Source: Phyto melanocephala
Taxonomy: Eukaryota > Arthropoda > Insecta > Diptera > Rhinophoridae
Length of the DNA stretch: 64,000 nucleotides
Direction of reading: 5' to 3'
NCBI GenBank assembly: GCA_941918925.1
Contig: OW799236.1
Span: 17,583,474 to 17,647,473, forward strand
In this document: positions 1 to 12,140 of the stretch, in pieces
Numbering within the stretch: the first letter of the stretch is position 1
Layout: each line of letters starts with the position of its first letter
Program-made: the position numbers and the translations under genes
Notes under the pieces: model-generated
The model's input: the letters and a program-made list of their open reading frames with translations, nothing else
Database searches by the model: none
Told to the model about the DNA's origin: nothing

Positions 1-91
1 TTCGCTAAAATACATATTGCTAAATTTCTTAAAAATGACATAATTCACAAAATTTTATTTTCAATTAAATTGCTGTAAAAAATTTTTATTA

Positions 92-518
92 CGCTGGGTC
101 TCCACGTAGCAATTTTCATTGCTAAGCATAACCAAAAATGTCGGCAGAATAACGGCACTTTATTGCTAAAGTATGTATATTTTCATTGGGTGGAGAACAC
201 GACACAAGTATTTTATTTTTAAAAATTTTAATATTGTTTGTTAAATTAGTGCCTTGATATTTATTCTTTAATTTTAATATTTTTGTTTTAACTTTTATGG
301 TTTTTTTTTGAAAAACCTCACTCTAAATTATTATCAGGTAAAATTATTTCAATTTTTCTTTGTTTCTGCAAAGAAAAAAAAAATTTCAAAGAAAATTAAA
401 CGACTTATTGCTTATTGCGGCAATAATTGCTTAAGCAATCCGCAGAGCAATTATTGCGCAATAAGCTGTCACATATAGCAATTTGCGGTAATAAATATTG
501 CTATGTGGAGACCGTGGG
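92..518. mobile_element. MITE with TTA target duplication
   Basis: Terminal inverted repeats of about 22 bp match at 18 positions and share the core GTCTCCAC-TAGCAAT at both ends. TTA lies outside each end (89-91 and 519-521), as expected for PIF/Harbinger-type elements. The right half is full of ATTGC/GCAAT words that can fold on themselves. No coding capacity. The superfamily is inferred from the TTA duplication only. Confidence 0.7.
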
Positions 519-960
519 TTACTGATAAGCTCTTTTTTAATATAAACTTTTTGGTAATCCTTAATCTGAAGATGAGTATCCCACTTTGATTTAGGTTAAA
601 CAACTGTGATCTTTATATAAAAGGCGTTCTTTTTTTGTCCCATATTTAAACAAGTATAACTACTATATGCCAAACTAACTTTTTTTAATATTCTTTCGGA
701 TGTTTTTGAAAAACAGAACAAACGTTTTCCACCAAATAAAGGGATTAGGATGCTTCTGCGTACTTTTTTCGAAACGAAATAAATATTTTTTTATTTGTAG
801 GGTGTTTTTTGAGTTAGATAAAACTTATAAAGGTTTAAACAATTTGTCATACTGTGCTTAATTTTTTACATTTCATGATCAGTATAATCTGGCATGTCAT
901 CATGAAGAGATAATGCTTTAACAATGCTACTAAATTGAGCCCTAGAAGAGTAAGAAACAC
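519..960. other. Unassigned AT-rich spacer
   Basis: No gene, repeat or structured element recognised. Confidence 0.4.
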
Positions 961-1260
961 CCCTTTCAGATTAGGTAAGTCTCTTGCGCAAGAGACTTGC
1001 GCAAATCTTGTGTTTATAGATAAAAGGGTAAGGTCGGGTCAAGAGGAAGAAAATTGCTCATACTTAATTACACACTTGCCTGTACTCGGCAAGTGTATTT
1101 TTTAATTGCTTTTTTATGTCTGCAGTTGGCTGCAAACAGGTTTTTAAGTTTTTTTGTATACGAAACTTGGGCAAGTTAATTGCTGTGTCTGAACGTGAAA
1201 GCAAATTCAAAAGAAAATAAAAAACTAACTTGCGCAAGAGACTTGCCTAATCAGAAAGGG
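961..1260. mobile_element. 300-bp MITE with long palindromic ends
   Basis: The left end CCCTTTCAGATTAGG and the right end read in reverse (CCCTTTCTGATTAGG) begin inverted repeats of about 32 bp with two mismatches. Each end contains the self-complementary word CTTGCGCAAG. A further hairpin (CACTTGCC / GGCAAGTG) lies near 1070-1094. No target duplication could be settled and there is no coding capacity. The family is unknown. Confidence 0.65.
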
Positions 1261-2074
1261 GACAAACGGAACCGAAGTTTTATCGCAACATTTTGTTTGT
1301 CGGTTTTGGTAAGATAATAAATAAAACTGCCTCATATGGAAAACTGTACACTGTGCGGTTTATTTGTCGGTGGCATCATTGGATCTTATAGCTTAAAAAA
1401 AATAAAGCCGTAGAATGATGATAAAAGACTTTTTGTTTGAAAAAATTTTTGATCTAAGTTTATTTTTTGTAATATTTTTTACAATTTTAGCATCTCTCGG
1501 ACTTAAAAAAACACCATATAAAACATTAAAACTCGTTCCGACTAACAATATCTCCCCAATTTACTGCATAATAAAAATTAAATTCGAAAGAAAACCGGTA
1601 TTTTACATGGTTAACATAACATTATTTCAATGTAATCCTTTTGAACATTTTTCTTTTGGATTCTAAATTTGAAAATATTAACTCATCATTAATTTTGTTC
1701 TAAAATTAAGACTTTTTTAGGGTCAATTACTTAAAACTGAACTTGTTAATTCTAGACATGTTTCTATCCATGTTATGATCATTTGCATTTTGGTTAAAAA
1801 TTACGAAATTAATTAATTTTCTTTAAAACTCCTAATAACTTTCTGCATATTCTGCTACCGTAAGTTAATCCTTTACTTACGTGATTAATGAGTGTAAGAT
1901 TAAAAAGAGAGCAAAAAAGGTACTTAATTTGACAGCTGCAATGCTAACAGACAAATGGAAAAGAAAGTTTGACAAAAGTGTGAAAATAAGAAACATAAAA
2001 TGATAAATGAAAAAGGCATTAAGAGAAATTAGCAAGAAAATTTTAAATTAACATAAGTTCAAGCTGATATTAAA
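1261..2074. other. Unassigned AT-rich spacer
   Basis: The open frame at 1415-1666 has AT-driven composition and no recognisable motif, so it is not called. Nothing else supported. Confidence 0.4.
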
Positions 2075-2970
2075 ACAAGTAAGAGCGCTATATTCGGCCG
2101 TGCCGAATCTTATATACCCTTCACAACGTGAATTCATGCAATAACAGTGGTTTGTGTCACCATTCATCCCATATGAAATACGTACATACATATAAAAACA
2201 TACATATATAAAAACGTCCCATTGTAAAATTATAAATTCACGTATGAATGTTAAAAAAAAAACAAAAAAAAAAAAAAAAAAATTTAAAAAAAAAATTTTT
2301 AAAAAAAAAAAATTTAAAAAAAAAAAATTTTTTTAAAAAAAAATTTTTTTAAAAATTATTATGTATATAATATATACAAAACAAAAATAAATAAAAAAAA
2401 AATTAAAAAAAAAAATTAAAAAAAAAAATAATAATAAAAATATAAATAATATATTAAATAAAAAATAAAAAAAAAAATAAAAAAAAAATAAAAAAAAAAT
2501 TTAAAAAAAAATTAAAAAAAAAATTAAAAAAAATTTTTTTGGCTCAGCTGGGATTCGATGCCACGTTTTCTCTAACCAGTATACACGTTTGTATGTATGT
2601 ATGTTGTTGTTGTAATGTTGCTTTTGTGAAAAAAAAATCGAGGTGGTCGTGGGTTTTTGCTCATATCTCAGTTGTTTATGTACCGATGTTTCTGATTTTC
2701 AATAGCGATCTACTCCCGAATATTTCTGATATTTTAATACCTCACCCGAGTCCAAGCGATGTCGGGGGGCTTCAAAAAGTTGATTTCAACATACACACGG
2801 ACAGACGGTCAGACGGACAGACGGTCAGACGGACAGCGCTTAATCGACTCCCCTATTCATAAGCTTTCAGAAAATATATACTTTATGGGGTCGGAAATCA
2901 AAATTGTAGAAATTTCACACGGAATGACAAACCTATATATACCCTTTTTCACTGTGTGAAGGGTATAAAA
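2075..2970 (-). mobile_element. DINE-1/mini-me-like element, copy A
   Basis: A non-autonomous Helitron/Helentron-related element in reverse orientation. Its 3' end (left side here) carries the hairpin TTCGGC-CGT-GCCGAA at 2093-2107 next to ACTTGTT on the minus strand. Its 5' end (right side) has TATACCC and GGGTATA arms around 2935-2966. Between them are a (GTCY)n run at about 2798-2836, the conserved block around GGGGTCGGAAAT near 2887, and a 300-bp A/T-only core at about 2250-2535. These parts correspond to the layout known for DINE-1 and mini-me elements of flies. Short open frames inside it are chance. Confidence 0.8.
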
Positions 2971-3590
2971 ATACTTTAAAAGAGAATACAGAGTACCTAC
3001 ATATAAGAAAAATTAGGGACTTTAGAAAATTTATGATGAATATACAACTCACCAGACTAAATAAAAATTATGCGTGCTCAAGGAGGCATTTGGTAATATT
3101 TTTAAAATCCTCTTGTTAGCACTTCCAGCTGTGGCGCTTATTTTACTCCTTTACGTTTTTTTTGAATATCTCACCTGCTTAGAACAGTCCAAAAATTAAA
3201 CAAATTTTAATTTTCACACATTTTTTTTTAAAACAAAAATAATACTAGTTAAAATTTTATTACTAGAGTTGTGGTCTGTACTTAACACTAATCTAAAACA
3301 GTAGCCCTTAAACAGACATCTCAACTAATCGTTACATTTTAAATGTCAAGCAAATACTTTAAGGAAATAAAAATGTTAAATGATACCAAAGATTACAAGA
3401 CAAATTTATGACAGTACTCGTAAATAAAATTTTACGACCTTTCACTGTCTTTCCCTTTCTCTCTTTCGTTTAAGTCGGTATTTTTAAAAGTTTTCAAATG
3501 AAGTACATATGATAAACATTTTTATGTAGAAATGTGTTACCGATTATGGCATGAAGACTAGTTTAATGTTTATTAAATTAATGAGTAAGA
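2971..3590. other. Unassigned spacer
   Basis: No gene or repeat recognised. Confidence 0.4.
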
Positions 3591-3640
3591 AACAAGTAAC
3601 AGTGACATATTCGGTCGTGCCGCATCTTATGTAACATTTC
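3591..3640 (-). mobile_element. DINE-1-like 3'-end remnant
   Basis: Degenerate match to the element end: AACAAGTAACAGTG followed by a decayed TTCGG..CCG hairpin and CATCTTATGTAAC. Only the terminal 50 bp survive. Confidence 0.55.
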
Positions 3641-3734
3641 TTAAGCACATAATAATTAAGATGTATAAACTTTTTTTTTTTATAAAAAAAGGAAAATAGG
3701 GCTGTCTTTAACTTAGTCAAGAACTACATAGTTG

Positions 3735-3785
3735 TTGCTATTCCGAATAGATAGTATACCACAGAGCTTTCATATACATTGGCTC
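3735..3785. repeat. Direct repeat, copy 1 of 2
   Basis: About 50 bp (GTTGCTATTCCGAATAGATA to CATTGGCTC) recurs in diverged form at 4959-5010, on the other side of the MITE and Helitron. Confidence 0.6.
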
Positions 3786-3994
3786 AATTCACAAGCTGTC
3801 TTAGGAGTTGTTCACATTTAATTCATAATTTCTACATTAATTTTTTGTAAAACAGTTACAATTTTACCCATGCTTATAGAATATCATATAAATACATCAT
3901 AACTGGAAAATTAAGTGCTGCCGCCGTCTTTCTTCAATATAGAGAAGGCAATTTCTTATAACCTACGACCCCTTTGACAGGTTGTGAATTGAGC
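3782..3994. mobile_element. 213-bp MITE
   Basis: Inverted repeats of 19 bp (GCTCAATTCACAA-CTGTC) at 3782-3800 and 3976-3994 differ at one position. The interior is AT-rich and non-coding. No clear target duplication was found, so the superfamily is undetermined. Confidence 0.55.
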
Positions 3995-4079
3995 AATTTC
4001 GTATTAAGCAAGAAATGATTTTTATGCAAAAAATGTATTAATAACGATATTCTGGAAATTATAATTGTTCAGTTAAAAA

Positions 4080-4949
4080 TCTATATATATAAAAGTGAAA
4101 CTCTGTGTGTGTGTGTGTGTGTTAGCTATAGACTCCGAAACTGTAAAACCGATCGGGCTCAAACTTTGGTAAGTTGTTGTACACATACCGGGGAGTGTTT
4201 ATGGGTGAAAAAAAGTGGGCGGGGCCACGCCCATAAAAAATTAGTTATCAGTTTTAGCTACTTGCACTTGACCGATTTTTCTGAAACTTTGCACACATAT
4301 CGAGCTGTCATGACTTAAAAATTTCGTGATAAGAAAAGTGGGCGGGGTCACGCCCCTAAAAAAGTTCAAATATTGAGGTACTTGCACTGGACCGATTTTT
4401 CTGAAACTTTGCACGCATATTAAGCTGTCATGACTTTATAATTTCGTGATTAAAAAAGTGGGCGGGGCCACGCCCATAAAAAATTAGTTATCAGTTTTAG
4501 CTACTTGCACTGGACCGAATTTTCTGAAACTTTGCAAACATACTGAGCTGTCATGACTTTACACTCTCGTCATTAGAAAAGTGGGCAGTGCCACGCCCAT
4601 TAAAAAAAGGTATCATTATGAGGTACTTGCACTGGACCGATTTTTTTGAAACTTTGCACACATATTGAGTTGTTATGACTATACAGTTTCGTATTTAGAA
4701 AAGTGGGCAGTGCCACGCCCACAAAAAAAGGTATTATTTTGAGGTACTTACACTGGACCGATTTTTCTGAAACTTTGCACAATTATTGAGCTGTCATGAC
4801 TATACAGTTTTGTAATTAGAAAAGTGGGCAGTGCCACGCTCATAAAGAAAAAGTTATAGTTTTTAGCCTTGCACTTGATATTCGATTAAAATTTAGAATG
4901 CGATTAAAATCCATGAAGGGGCGTAGCAACGCGCGCCGGGATTGGCTAG
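4080..4949 (+). mobile_element. Non-autonomous Helitron with 121-bp units
   Basis: The left end is TCTATATATATAAAAG after an A at 4079. The right end is a GC-rich hairpin region (GCGTAGCAACGCGCG) followed by GGCTAG, with host T at 4950. This fits the Helitron rule A-[TC...CTAG]-T. The interior is mostly a tandem array and no protein is encoded. The last 70 bp match the end of the Helitron at 20971, so the two belong to one family. Confidence 0.8.
4109..4870 (+). repeat. Tandem array, about six 121-bp units
   Basis: The word GTGGGC(G/A)(G/T)(G/T)(G)CCACGCCC starts units at about 4215, 4338, 4458, 4581, 4703 and 4823. Each unit also contains CTTGCACT(G/T)GACCGA, TTCTGAAACTTTGCA and GAGCTGTCATGACT. 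A short (GT)n run precedes the array. Confidence 0.85.
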
Positions 4950-4958
4950 TACAATATA

Positions 4959-5010
4959 AATTGCTATTGCGAATAGATAACATAGCACAGAGCTTTTATA
5001 TATATTGAGT
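4959..5010. repeat. Direct repeat, copy 2 of 2
   Basis: Diverged copy of 3735-3785, beginning ATTGCTATTGCGAATAGATA. Confidence 0.6.
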
Positions 5011-5511
5011 ATCAAGTAAAAACTTGTTTGCTTACTACTATAAATAGGAAAATTATACGCGACAGGAATCCTGAAAAGTTATAAAAGGGCACAGATATCT
5101 CCAGTTATAATTAAAAAATAATTTTCCACAAATGACTTTGGATATTAGACACACATGTAACAAGACAACAAAATTTATTTGCGCATAATTGTGCATAATC
5201 GTTAAAATTGATATTAAAACACAAAGACAGTTAAAAGTGTTGATTTATTTATTGATTTCTGGAGCTCAAGTTACTACTAAATCTTACATTTTTTTACAAG
5301 CATGTTTAAACATTATTCAGGGTTTTGATTTTTATTAAAGAACTAAAATTGTTTTTAATTTTATATCTTTGTCATTGAACCGAGGTTTGCTAGAAATGAC
5401 CTTTTATATATAATCTGGCAGCTGAAAACAAATGTTTGTGGGCAAAATTAAGTCGTTGCTTCTTATTTATATCTTATGTTTTTTTTTAAAGCAATAGACA
5501 TGTGACACCTA

Positions 5512-5870
5512 TATTTTCACAAATAAAAGTACAGACGGACATGGTTCAATCGGCTTTTATGTAAGTCCTGCTACTCAACTGAGATACACTAGAAGCTGAC
5601 GAGTGATGTGGTCCTGTCAAAACGGAGTCATACAGACTCTACTTGACTGTTGGCGTGCAGCGAACTACCACGATAACCAACCTGCTACTCAAAATCACAT
5701 TGACAGTATAAAATGTAATTTAATCGTGGTCTTGGGGAAGTTTATTTTCACAAATAAAAGTACACACGGACATGGTTTAATCGGCTGCGTTTTTATGTAA
5801 GTCCTTCCGCTATTTAAGACGTCGTCGACACAAAATCGTATTGCCAGCATGAAATGTAGAGTAATCGTTA
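5512..5870. repeat. Degenerate local duplication
   Basis: A roughly 60-bp word (ATTTTCACAAATAAAAGTAC ... CGGACATGGTT-AATCGGC ... TTTTATGTAAGTCCT) occurs at 5512-5572 and again at 5743-5808. A second word (AAAATC-ATTG-CAG-ATAAAATGTA) recurs at about 5692 and 5832. It looks like an eroded tandem duplication. Family unknown. Confidence 0.6.
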
Positions 5871-5899
5871 CCGATAATACAATCAACTAAAAACGACTA

Positions 5900-7779
5900 T
5901 GAAGTAAGGGTGACATATATGCTTTAGAATTAACAATTACAAACTGACTTGTATAAATTTGTATAAACCATTGACATTCATAATGAAGGGTGTACAAAAA
6001 TTACATTATCATAAAAACAAAAATAATAAACAAGATGTTGACGGCTTTAAAATTATTTATGGAAGTGAAATAAAATATTACAAAAAAAAAAAAATAATAA
6101 TAATAATAATAATAAAAATAAGAGTTAATTAAAGCTATTTATGGGTTAATACCATTGTATGACTCGTGGTAGATTATATGATATTTATGGTTAACCAATG
6201 TTTAGTGCTATTAACAATGTTGAGTGTGTTAAGGTTAAGACATTAACAAGACATTTAATAGCAAGTAAGTAATAAATGAAAGTAATTAATAAGTAAAACA
6301 GCAAAATATATATACAGAAGTAGGCTATATTACACAAATATTAATGTGAATGTCTTAAAATGTTTTATATTTAACCATTTATACAAAATGTTAAAAATAT
6401 ACCATATGTTTCTGATATATAAACAAAATTGTTGAAAAAATTATTTTTAATAATAAAAGAAAAATATTACTACACTCAATTTATTTCTTAACATTCAGCA
6501 ATATAAAGCAAAAAATAATTTTTTTAAAAAATTAATAAATGAAAAATATTGTTTTATCACTTTTTAATTCTAATTACAAACTATTTAACATTATATTGCC
6601 TTTACACTTTAGTTTCTTAAATTTCAATTCACCTGTAGAAATTAAAATTAGCTAACAATAAGAACACCCCATCGTTGCATTATTTCAACTAAAATAACAA
6701 CATACACTAAACCCCGTTAATTTCTCAACAGTCTCTTTGGCAGACAGGGGTGGGAATAGCAATATAGAATATATATCGAATAATTTATTAAAGTCATTTA
6801 TTTGTATTGAACAGTACTAAGTGCAGGCAACAAATCATTTAGTAATTTATAAATAAAACATATTTACATTATTTTCTTTGGAAATAATAAATTCGAAAAT
6901 AAAAACAACTTCTTATCAGAAAGTGAAAAAAAAGCAAAACACAAGGGATGTTTTGTAAATAAAATAAATTAAAAATAATAAGATAAAGGTAAAAATAACA
7001 AACATAAAACTACGTTTTAATTATGTTTAAATATATAAACAATCGACAACAATTGGGTTCAATGTTTGGGGAGACATAAACAATAGATTTTCTAACAAAT
7101 AGAACTGGATATTGAAATAAAAAGAATTAATATTTGCGTAAAACAAAATTTCTAAGAAAAAAACAAACAAAAAATAAAAAAATATTGTAAAAAAACTCTT
7201 ATTCTTATATACACTTGTAACAGAGTCTGAAATTAGCTAGAAAATTATCTTTGCCAAAAAAAAAAAATTTGTTAGATTATCACTATAGGTTAATAATCTC
7301 TCATACTTTAGTTATACTCGAATGGTGAATATGTTTTTTTTTTTTTCAAATAAAACTAAAAAAATTCTAAAAATAAGGCGCAACTTTTCCTGAAAACTGA
7401 ATTGTATTAATCTGTGCCATTTTGAAAGCTATATCTTATACAAATTTTACCATGTATACAGGACGGTCACACATTTCATCGGAATGGTTTAAATTTCGTA
7501 CTTGCGATTTCGATCGTTTTTGTTTTATTTTCTTCAGACTCCGTTGAATGCTTGTGCATCTTTTACGTATAAAGCTTGATGGAGCAAATATTTATTTGAA
7601 GCCTCTAAAAGTATGCACAGCTATTTTCATTTATTTATATAGTTGAAAATTAGTCTTAAACTAGAACAACAAATTTGATATCTTATAATTGAATAAGTAC
7701 AAGTGGTTTAAATTGTTTAATACTGTTACTTATGAAATATGTTATATATAAAATAAAAACAAGATATTAGATTTAAATA
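5900..7779. other. AT-rich spacer with a small microsatellite
   Basis: A short (AAT)n run lies at about 6093-6116. No gene, element end or conserved motif was recognised elsewhere. Confidence 0.4.
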
Positions 7780-7999
7780 GGGTGCCCCGGTCAGTAGTGT
7801 GCTGGTCTGCTAGTATAAGGGTTGCGGGTTTGATTCCTGCCAGAGATTCTGGACTGGTCTGCTTCCCTTTCTCTTCTATTCTCTATCTACTCTAACTATT
7901 CTATTCATATGGGGCGCACAACATACCAATTGAGCACAAGTGTACACCTGTCGTGGGTTTGGGGTTTTAGTGCCCCTCCTTTTCAACCTAACCTAACCT
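7780..7999 (+). mobile_element. tRNA-derived SINE with intact duplication
   Basis: The head begins GGTGCCCCGGTCAGTAGTG and carries an A-box-like region and a B box GGTTTGATTCC at about 7829. These are the internal RNA polymerase III promoter boxes of tRNA-derived SINEs. The tail (7905-7999) matches the 3' end of the LINE at 45553-45655 and ends in CCTAACCTAACCT. An 11-bp duplication AGATTTAAATA flanks it at 7769-7779 and 8000-8010. Retention of both boxes and of the exact duplication suggests a fairly young insertion. The parent tRNA was not identified. Confidence 0.8.
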
Positions 8000-8010
8000 A
8001 GATTTAAATA

Positions 8011-8652
8011 ATTTTAGGTAAAAAACAAGTTTGTGCTTAACAAGTTTATGGCATGAAAAAAATTTTGTTAACTACTTTTTAAACTGTAAGGCATTGCTCA
8101 TTGTTTGAATTTGATATGAATAATTAAAAACAAAAATTTTGAGAAATAAAGGGCAGTTTCAATTTTCGAAGGAAAAAGGTAAAAATAATAAATTATAGAA
8201 AAAACAATAATTTTCTTAAGAGAAGAGCAAAAATTGTAGTGACAATATGATAATTGCATGATAATTTTATTAAACATAAAAATGATAACTTGTAACCATT
8301 GAATGTTTAAACCGCAATCATACAATTCAATCATAGTATGTTGCTCTTAGATGGCGTGCCGTACCTCTCCAAATGTATGGTTGTTCACAAACCCTTGATT
8401 GTGAAATTGCAAATGCAACTATAGATTTACTGTAATTAATAATGGTGTTATTGAATGATTTAATATAGATTGTGATTACCACAAACATGTTTTTTTTACG
8501 TGTATTTACACAAATCTTAAATTGCTAGATTCTCACCACCTAATTAGTTTCCAGTTTCAAGCTAAACGATGTAAAAATACTGCGATGCCAGGGCTTCATG
8601 TCTTTACCTTTGCTCTGCCTCCCCTACTACCATACTTATCACACAATCTTAC
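8011..8652. other. Unassigned spacer
   Basis: No supported feature. The minus-strand open frame at 8098-8334 is hydrophobic AT-driven sequence without a motif. Confidence 0.35.
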
Positions 8653-8797
8653 ACATAAAGGACTTGATTAAGAGCCGTTGAAACCAAAGCAACAGTATTT
8701 TAATGCTGATTTTCTGGGAAAAATTTTCTTCAGCGATGAAGCTCATTTCTCACTTGGTGGTTATGTCAACAAGCAAATTTGTCGCATAGTAACTATT
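8653..8797 (+). pseudogene. Mariner/Tc1-type transposase fragment
   Basis: About 45 codons survive, including FSDEAHFSLGGYVNKQ, the block around a catalytic aspartate of IS630/Tc1/mariner transposases. Similarity ends abruptly after the residues CRI, and no inverted repeats were found around it. Its closest relatives in this window are the fragments at 31.2 and 32.1 kb. Confidence 0.8.
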
Positions 8798-10373
8798 GCA
8801 TTCGGAAGAGATGACTTATTTGGTGTGCATTTTGATCTGGAAGCCACGTTTGAACCACAATTTTGTAGGAAATTTGAACTATTTTTACACGTTCTATTTT
8901 TCACGTTCCATATACGTAAATGGCAAAACTTTCATTACATAAATGATACTTTACGCCCCTTATCATTATGAACGTTTAAAATTTAATGTGAGCTTTGAAG
9001 TAAGACAAATTTGATTTTAAAAATACGGCTAGCTTAAAAGTTGCTGTCAAATTTAATCAAACAAAATATCCGGGTTAAGATTTTAAAAAGGGGAAGAAAG
9101 GAAATAAATAAAAAATTACGTTGTTGCAATATTTTTAAATTCAAAATGGCAAAGACTACAAAGAAAAAACAATTGTAAGACATTATTTGAATTATAAATT
9201 TTTATTTTAATAAATATAACAACATTTTTTAAACGTCTTCTTAATTAATTGTTTTTAAGATTTACGGCCGTATGCAAATAAATCCCTAATGTGGATTTAA
9301 AATAGATATTATTAGTTACTTGACGTTTTAAGGCTAACATGTCTTTGTTAAGAAAATTTATACGAAAACATTTTTTTAAACTTACATTAATTTTAACAAA
9401 TACATACTTTTTATACTGGCAATACCATTAACTTCTTTTAACATTTTGTTGTTAGCGACACTGAAAAACGAATATAAATTTATTCGGCTAGTCGTCTTGA
9501 AACAGATTTTTTATTTGTACATAAAATAATTTATTTAAATTATTTTTGCTTATGATCTTCTAATCGTGTATTTATTTTATATTTATTTTAACAAAACAAA
9601 AAAATTAATTATTTAATAGGAAGCAACAATATTGTTTTTTTAGAGGCGGAAAATGTATTCAAATAATGAGCTTTTTTTATTTGTTCTGATTTTATTTACA
9701 TCACTAAAAAATTACAACGGTGTTTTGTTTTGTATTTTACGAATTCATCTATTAAAAATTAATATACATTTTTAGTTCAACATATTAACACCATTTATTC
9801 CTTCAGTTAATATTTTTCACAACATTTGACTGCACAAAACGAAAAAAACGGAATGAAATATAAGATCTCACCTTAATGTAAGTTTAATGTAGGTATATCC
9901 CTACTTTGTTAACTTTTTGCATATAATATAAAGGATTTTTGCTTCACAATGGTTTGTAAAGCTGTACTAAATTTTTCTGGTTAATCTCTCATTGTACGAT
10001 TTTTCTTAAACAAAAAAAAAAAAAAAACGTAGTATTACCATACTTTTCTAGTTTTGATAAGTAACTGAAAGATGGTGAAATGCAAAATATTAACCGTAGG
10101 TTAAATATTTGTTGTTAAAGATTGTAGCGGCTTGTTAATGTTCCTGTTAAATAAGGATAATCATACATTGTGAAAAAGGCCGTTAGATAACAAACACTTT
10201 ATAACTAACAGCCTTGCCAGACCGGTGGATTTGAACACACTAAATAGATAATCATTTATTTAGACAAAACTCTTACACTCGCTCTAAAACATTATATTCA
10301 GATTTAAGCCACAGATCTGGAATACATGGACTTATACAGGGAGGGCCATAATTCACTGACCATTGATATAACT
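8798..10373. other. Unassigned AT-rich spacer
   Basis: No supported gene, repeat or RNA. Confidence 0.4.
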
Positions 10374-10865
10374 TTTTATACCCTTCACATGTGCTGCACA
10401 AGGGTATATATAGCTTTGTCATTCCGTTTGTAATGTATACAATTTTAATTTCCGACCCCAAAAAGTATATATTTTCTTATGAATAGAGGAGTCGAGTAAG
10501 CCCTGACCGTCTGTCCGTCTGCCCGTCTGTTGGTTGAAATCAACTTTTAGAAAAATGAATCGCTATTGAAATTCCGCACAATCGCCCTATAACTTTCTGA
10601 GATATGAGCAAAAAACCACGACCACCTCTTTTTTTCCACAATTACAACAACTTTTTATATTTTTTTTATATTTTTTTTGCAATTTTTATTTTAGAAACAC
10701 AATACAATAATTTTACAATGGGATGTTTTTATATATGTATGTTTTTTATATATGTATGTACGTATTTTATATGAGATGAATGGTGATACAAACAATTGTT
10801 ATTTCATGACTACACGTTGTGAAGGGTATATAAGATTCGGCACGGCCGAATATAGCACTGTTTAT
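10374..10865 (+). mobile_element. DINE-1-like element, copy B
   Basis: Begins TTTTATACCCTTCACATGTG with its partner GGGTATATATAGC, then the block TTCCGACCCCA and a short (GTCY)n run (CCGTCTGTCCGTCTGCCC). It ends GTGAAGGGTATATAAG with the hairpin TTCGGC-ACG-GCCGAA at about 10836-10850. The A/T core is short, so it is the smallest complete copy at about 490 bp. The final ACTTGTT is missing. Confidence 0.8.
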
Positions 10866-12140
10866 TTTATGATATTATTGCTTAGACAAAGTTTAACACA
10901 ATTCTGATTATTAAAACTTATTAAAGAATTAAAGCCTCATTTACAGTTCAAACCCAAAAACATGGTTACTAAGGCCACAAATGCAGACTTTTATACATTA
11001 AAAACAATTACACATACTAAAACGTTTGTCATATAGTTTTTAATAAAAGAAAATAATTTTTATAATAACAGAATACAGTCTTATACTTTCGCTAAAACCT
11101 TTTACTAAGACTAAAGTGTTTAAAAAAAATTAAAACATCAGGTGTATTTTAACTACACTTTAACCGGGCAAAACTTTGCCACTTAAAACATAAACACTTA
11201 CTGGGACTTTCATCTTATATTGTGGCTACCATCTTATAAATGAATTTCCAGGTAAATGTTAAAAAATTGACTTAAGGTTTTACAAAATTTTTTTAATCAA
11301 ACTTTCCTTGGACCTTTACAACCCTTTTCTTCAATGCATTTGAAATTATAAAATAAATATTTACTAAAAACAAAAGCCTCTTTGATACTCCGAAAAGCGT
11401 TGGCGTTGCTTATCTTATATCATACATTATTTTCAATTTTTTTTATATATTATGTACTACATACATACATACATATGCCTACATATGTACAATATTTTCT
11501 TAGACAAGCAAAAAAAAAAAGGCGCGCAAATTGTTAGAAAGCAAAATAAAGGTGCAGCTGTTTATATTTTCAAGATTACACAGAGCAAGAGCCCAGTATA
11601 CAGTATACTACGCTGATTTACTTTTGATTCTATTGTTATTGCCAAAAAAAAAAAAAGAAATACAATCAAGCAAAACAATAGCATTTAAAATTAGGAAGAT
11701 GCCAACAAGGCAGCCAACGATACAAATACAAACTAAAGTGTATTAAGGTTACAATAGTAGAAATAAAGAAAGAGAGTCTATATATTTAACAAAAGATTGA
11801 ACTAAAATTCAATTAAGAAAGGCAAAAAAGACGGTAATATTTAGTTTTCAAAAAGTAGAGTATAAAACGGTTAAAAAGAAAAATGCTTGGGTGGAAGACA
11901 TGTTAGGCAGCAAGAAAGATAAAAAACAGGTTAAAAAGAAGCTGAAGAAAACAGCTTTTTCTTAACCTGCAAAACTTTGGGAAAACAAGAAGTCATTTAA
12001 AACAAATATAAAAATAATCATTAACTTAGCGGCATAACTAATATGGTAACGAATCGATTAATTACAAATAAAACAAGTTTTTCAATTTGCAAATAAATTT
12101 AAAGTAAGAATCTTTTTTTAAAAATTTGGCCACAATTTAA
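10866..12140. other. Unassigned spacer
   Basis: Contains short ACAT/TATG repeats near 11460. The open frame at 11531-11746 has no recognisable domain and low-complexity content. Confidence 0.35.

Noticed and set aside
2539..2959. Two overlapping plus-strand open frames
   Set aside because: They lie within DINE-1-like copy A and arise from the conserved block and the GTCY repeat; equivalents occur in copies D and E in other phases.
4109..4782. Open frames in both strands of the 121-bp array
   Set aside because: Products of the repeat unit; they change with every unit and have no domain.
8098..8334. 78-codon minus-strand open frame as a membrane protein
   Set aside because: Hydrophobicity follows from T-rich codons; no start context, motif or neighbour supports a gene.
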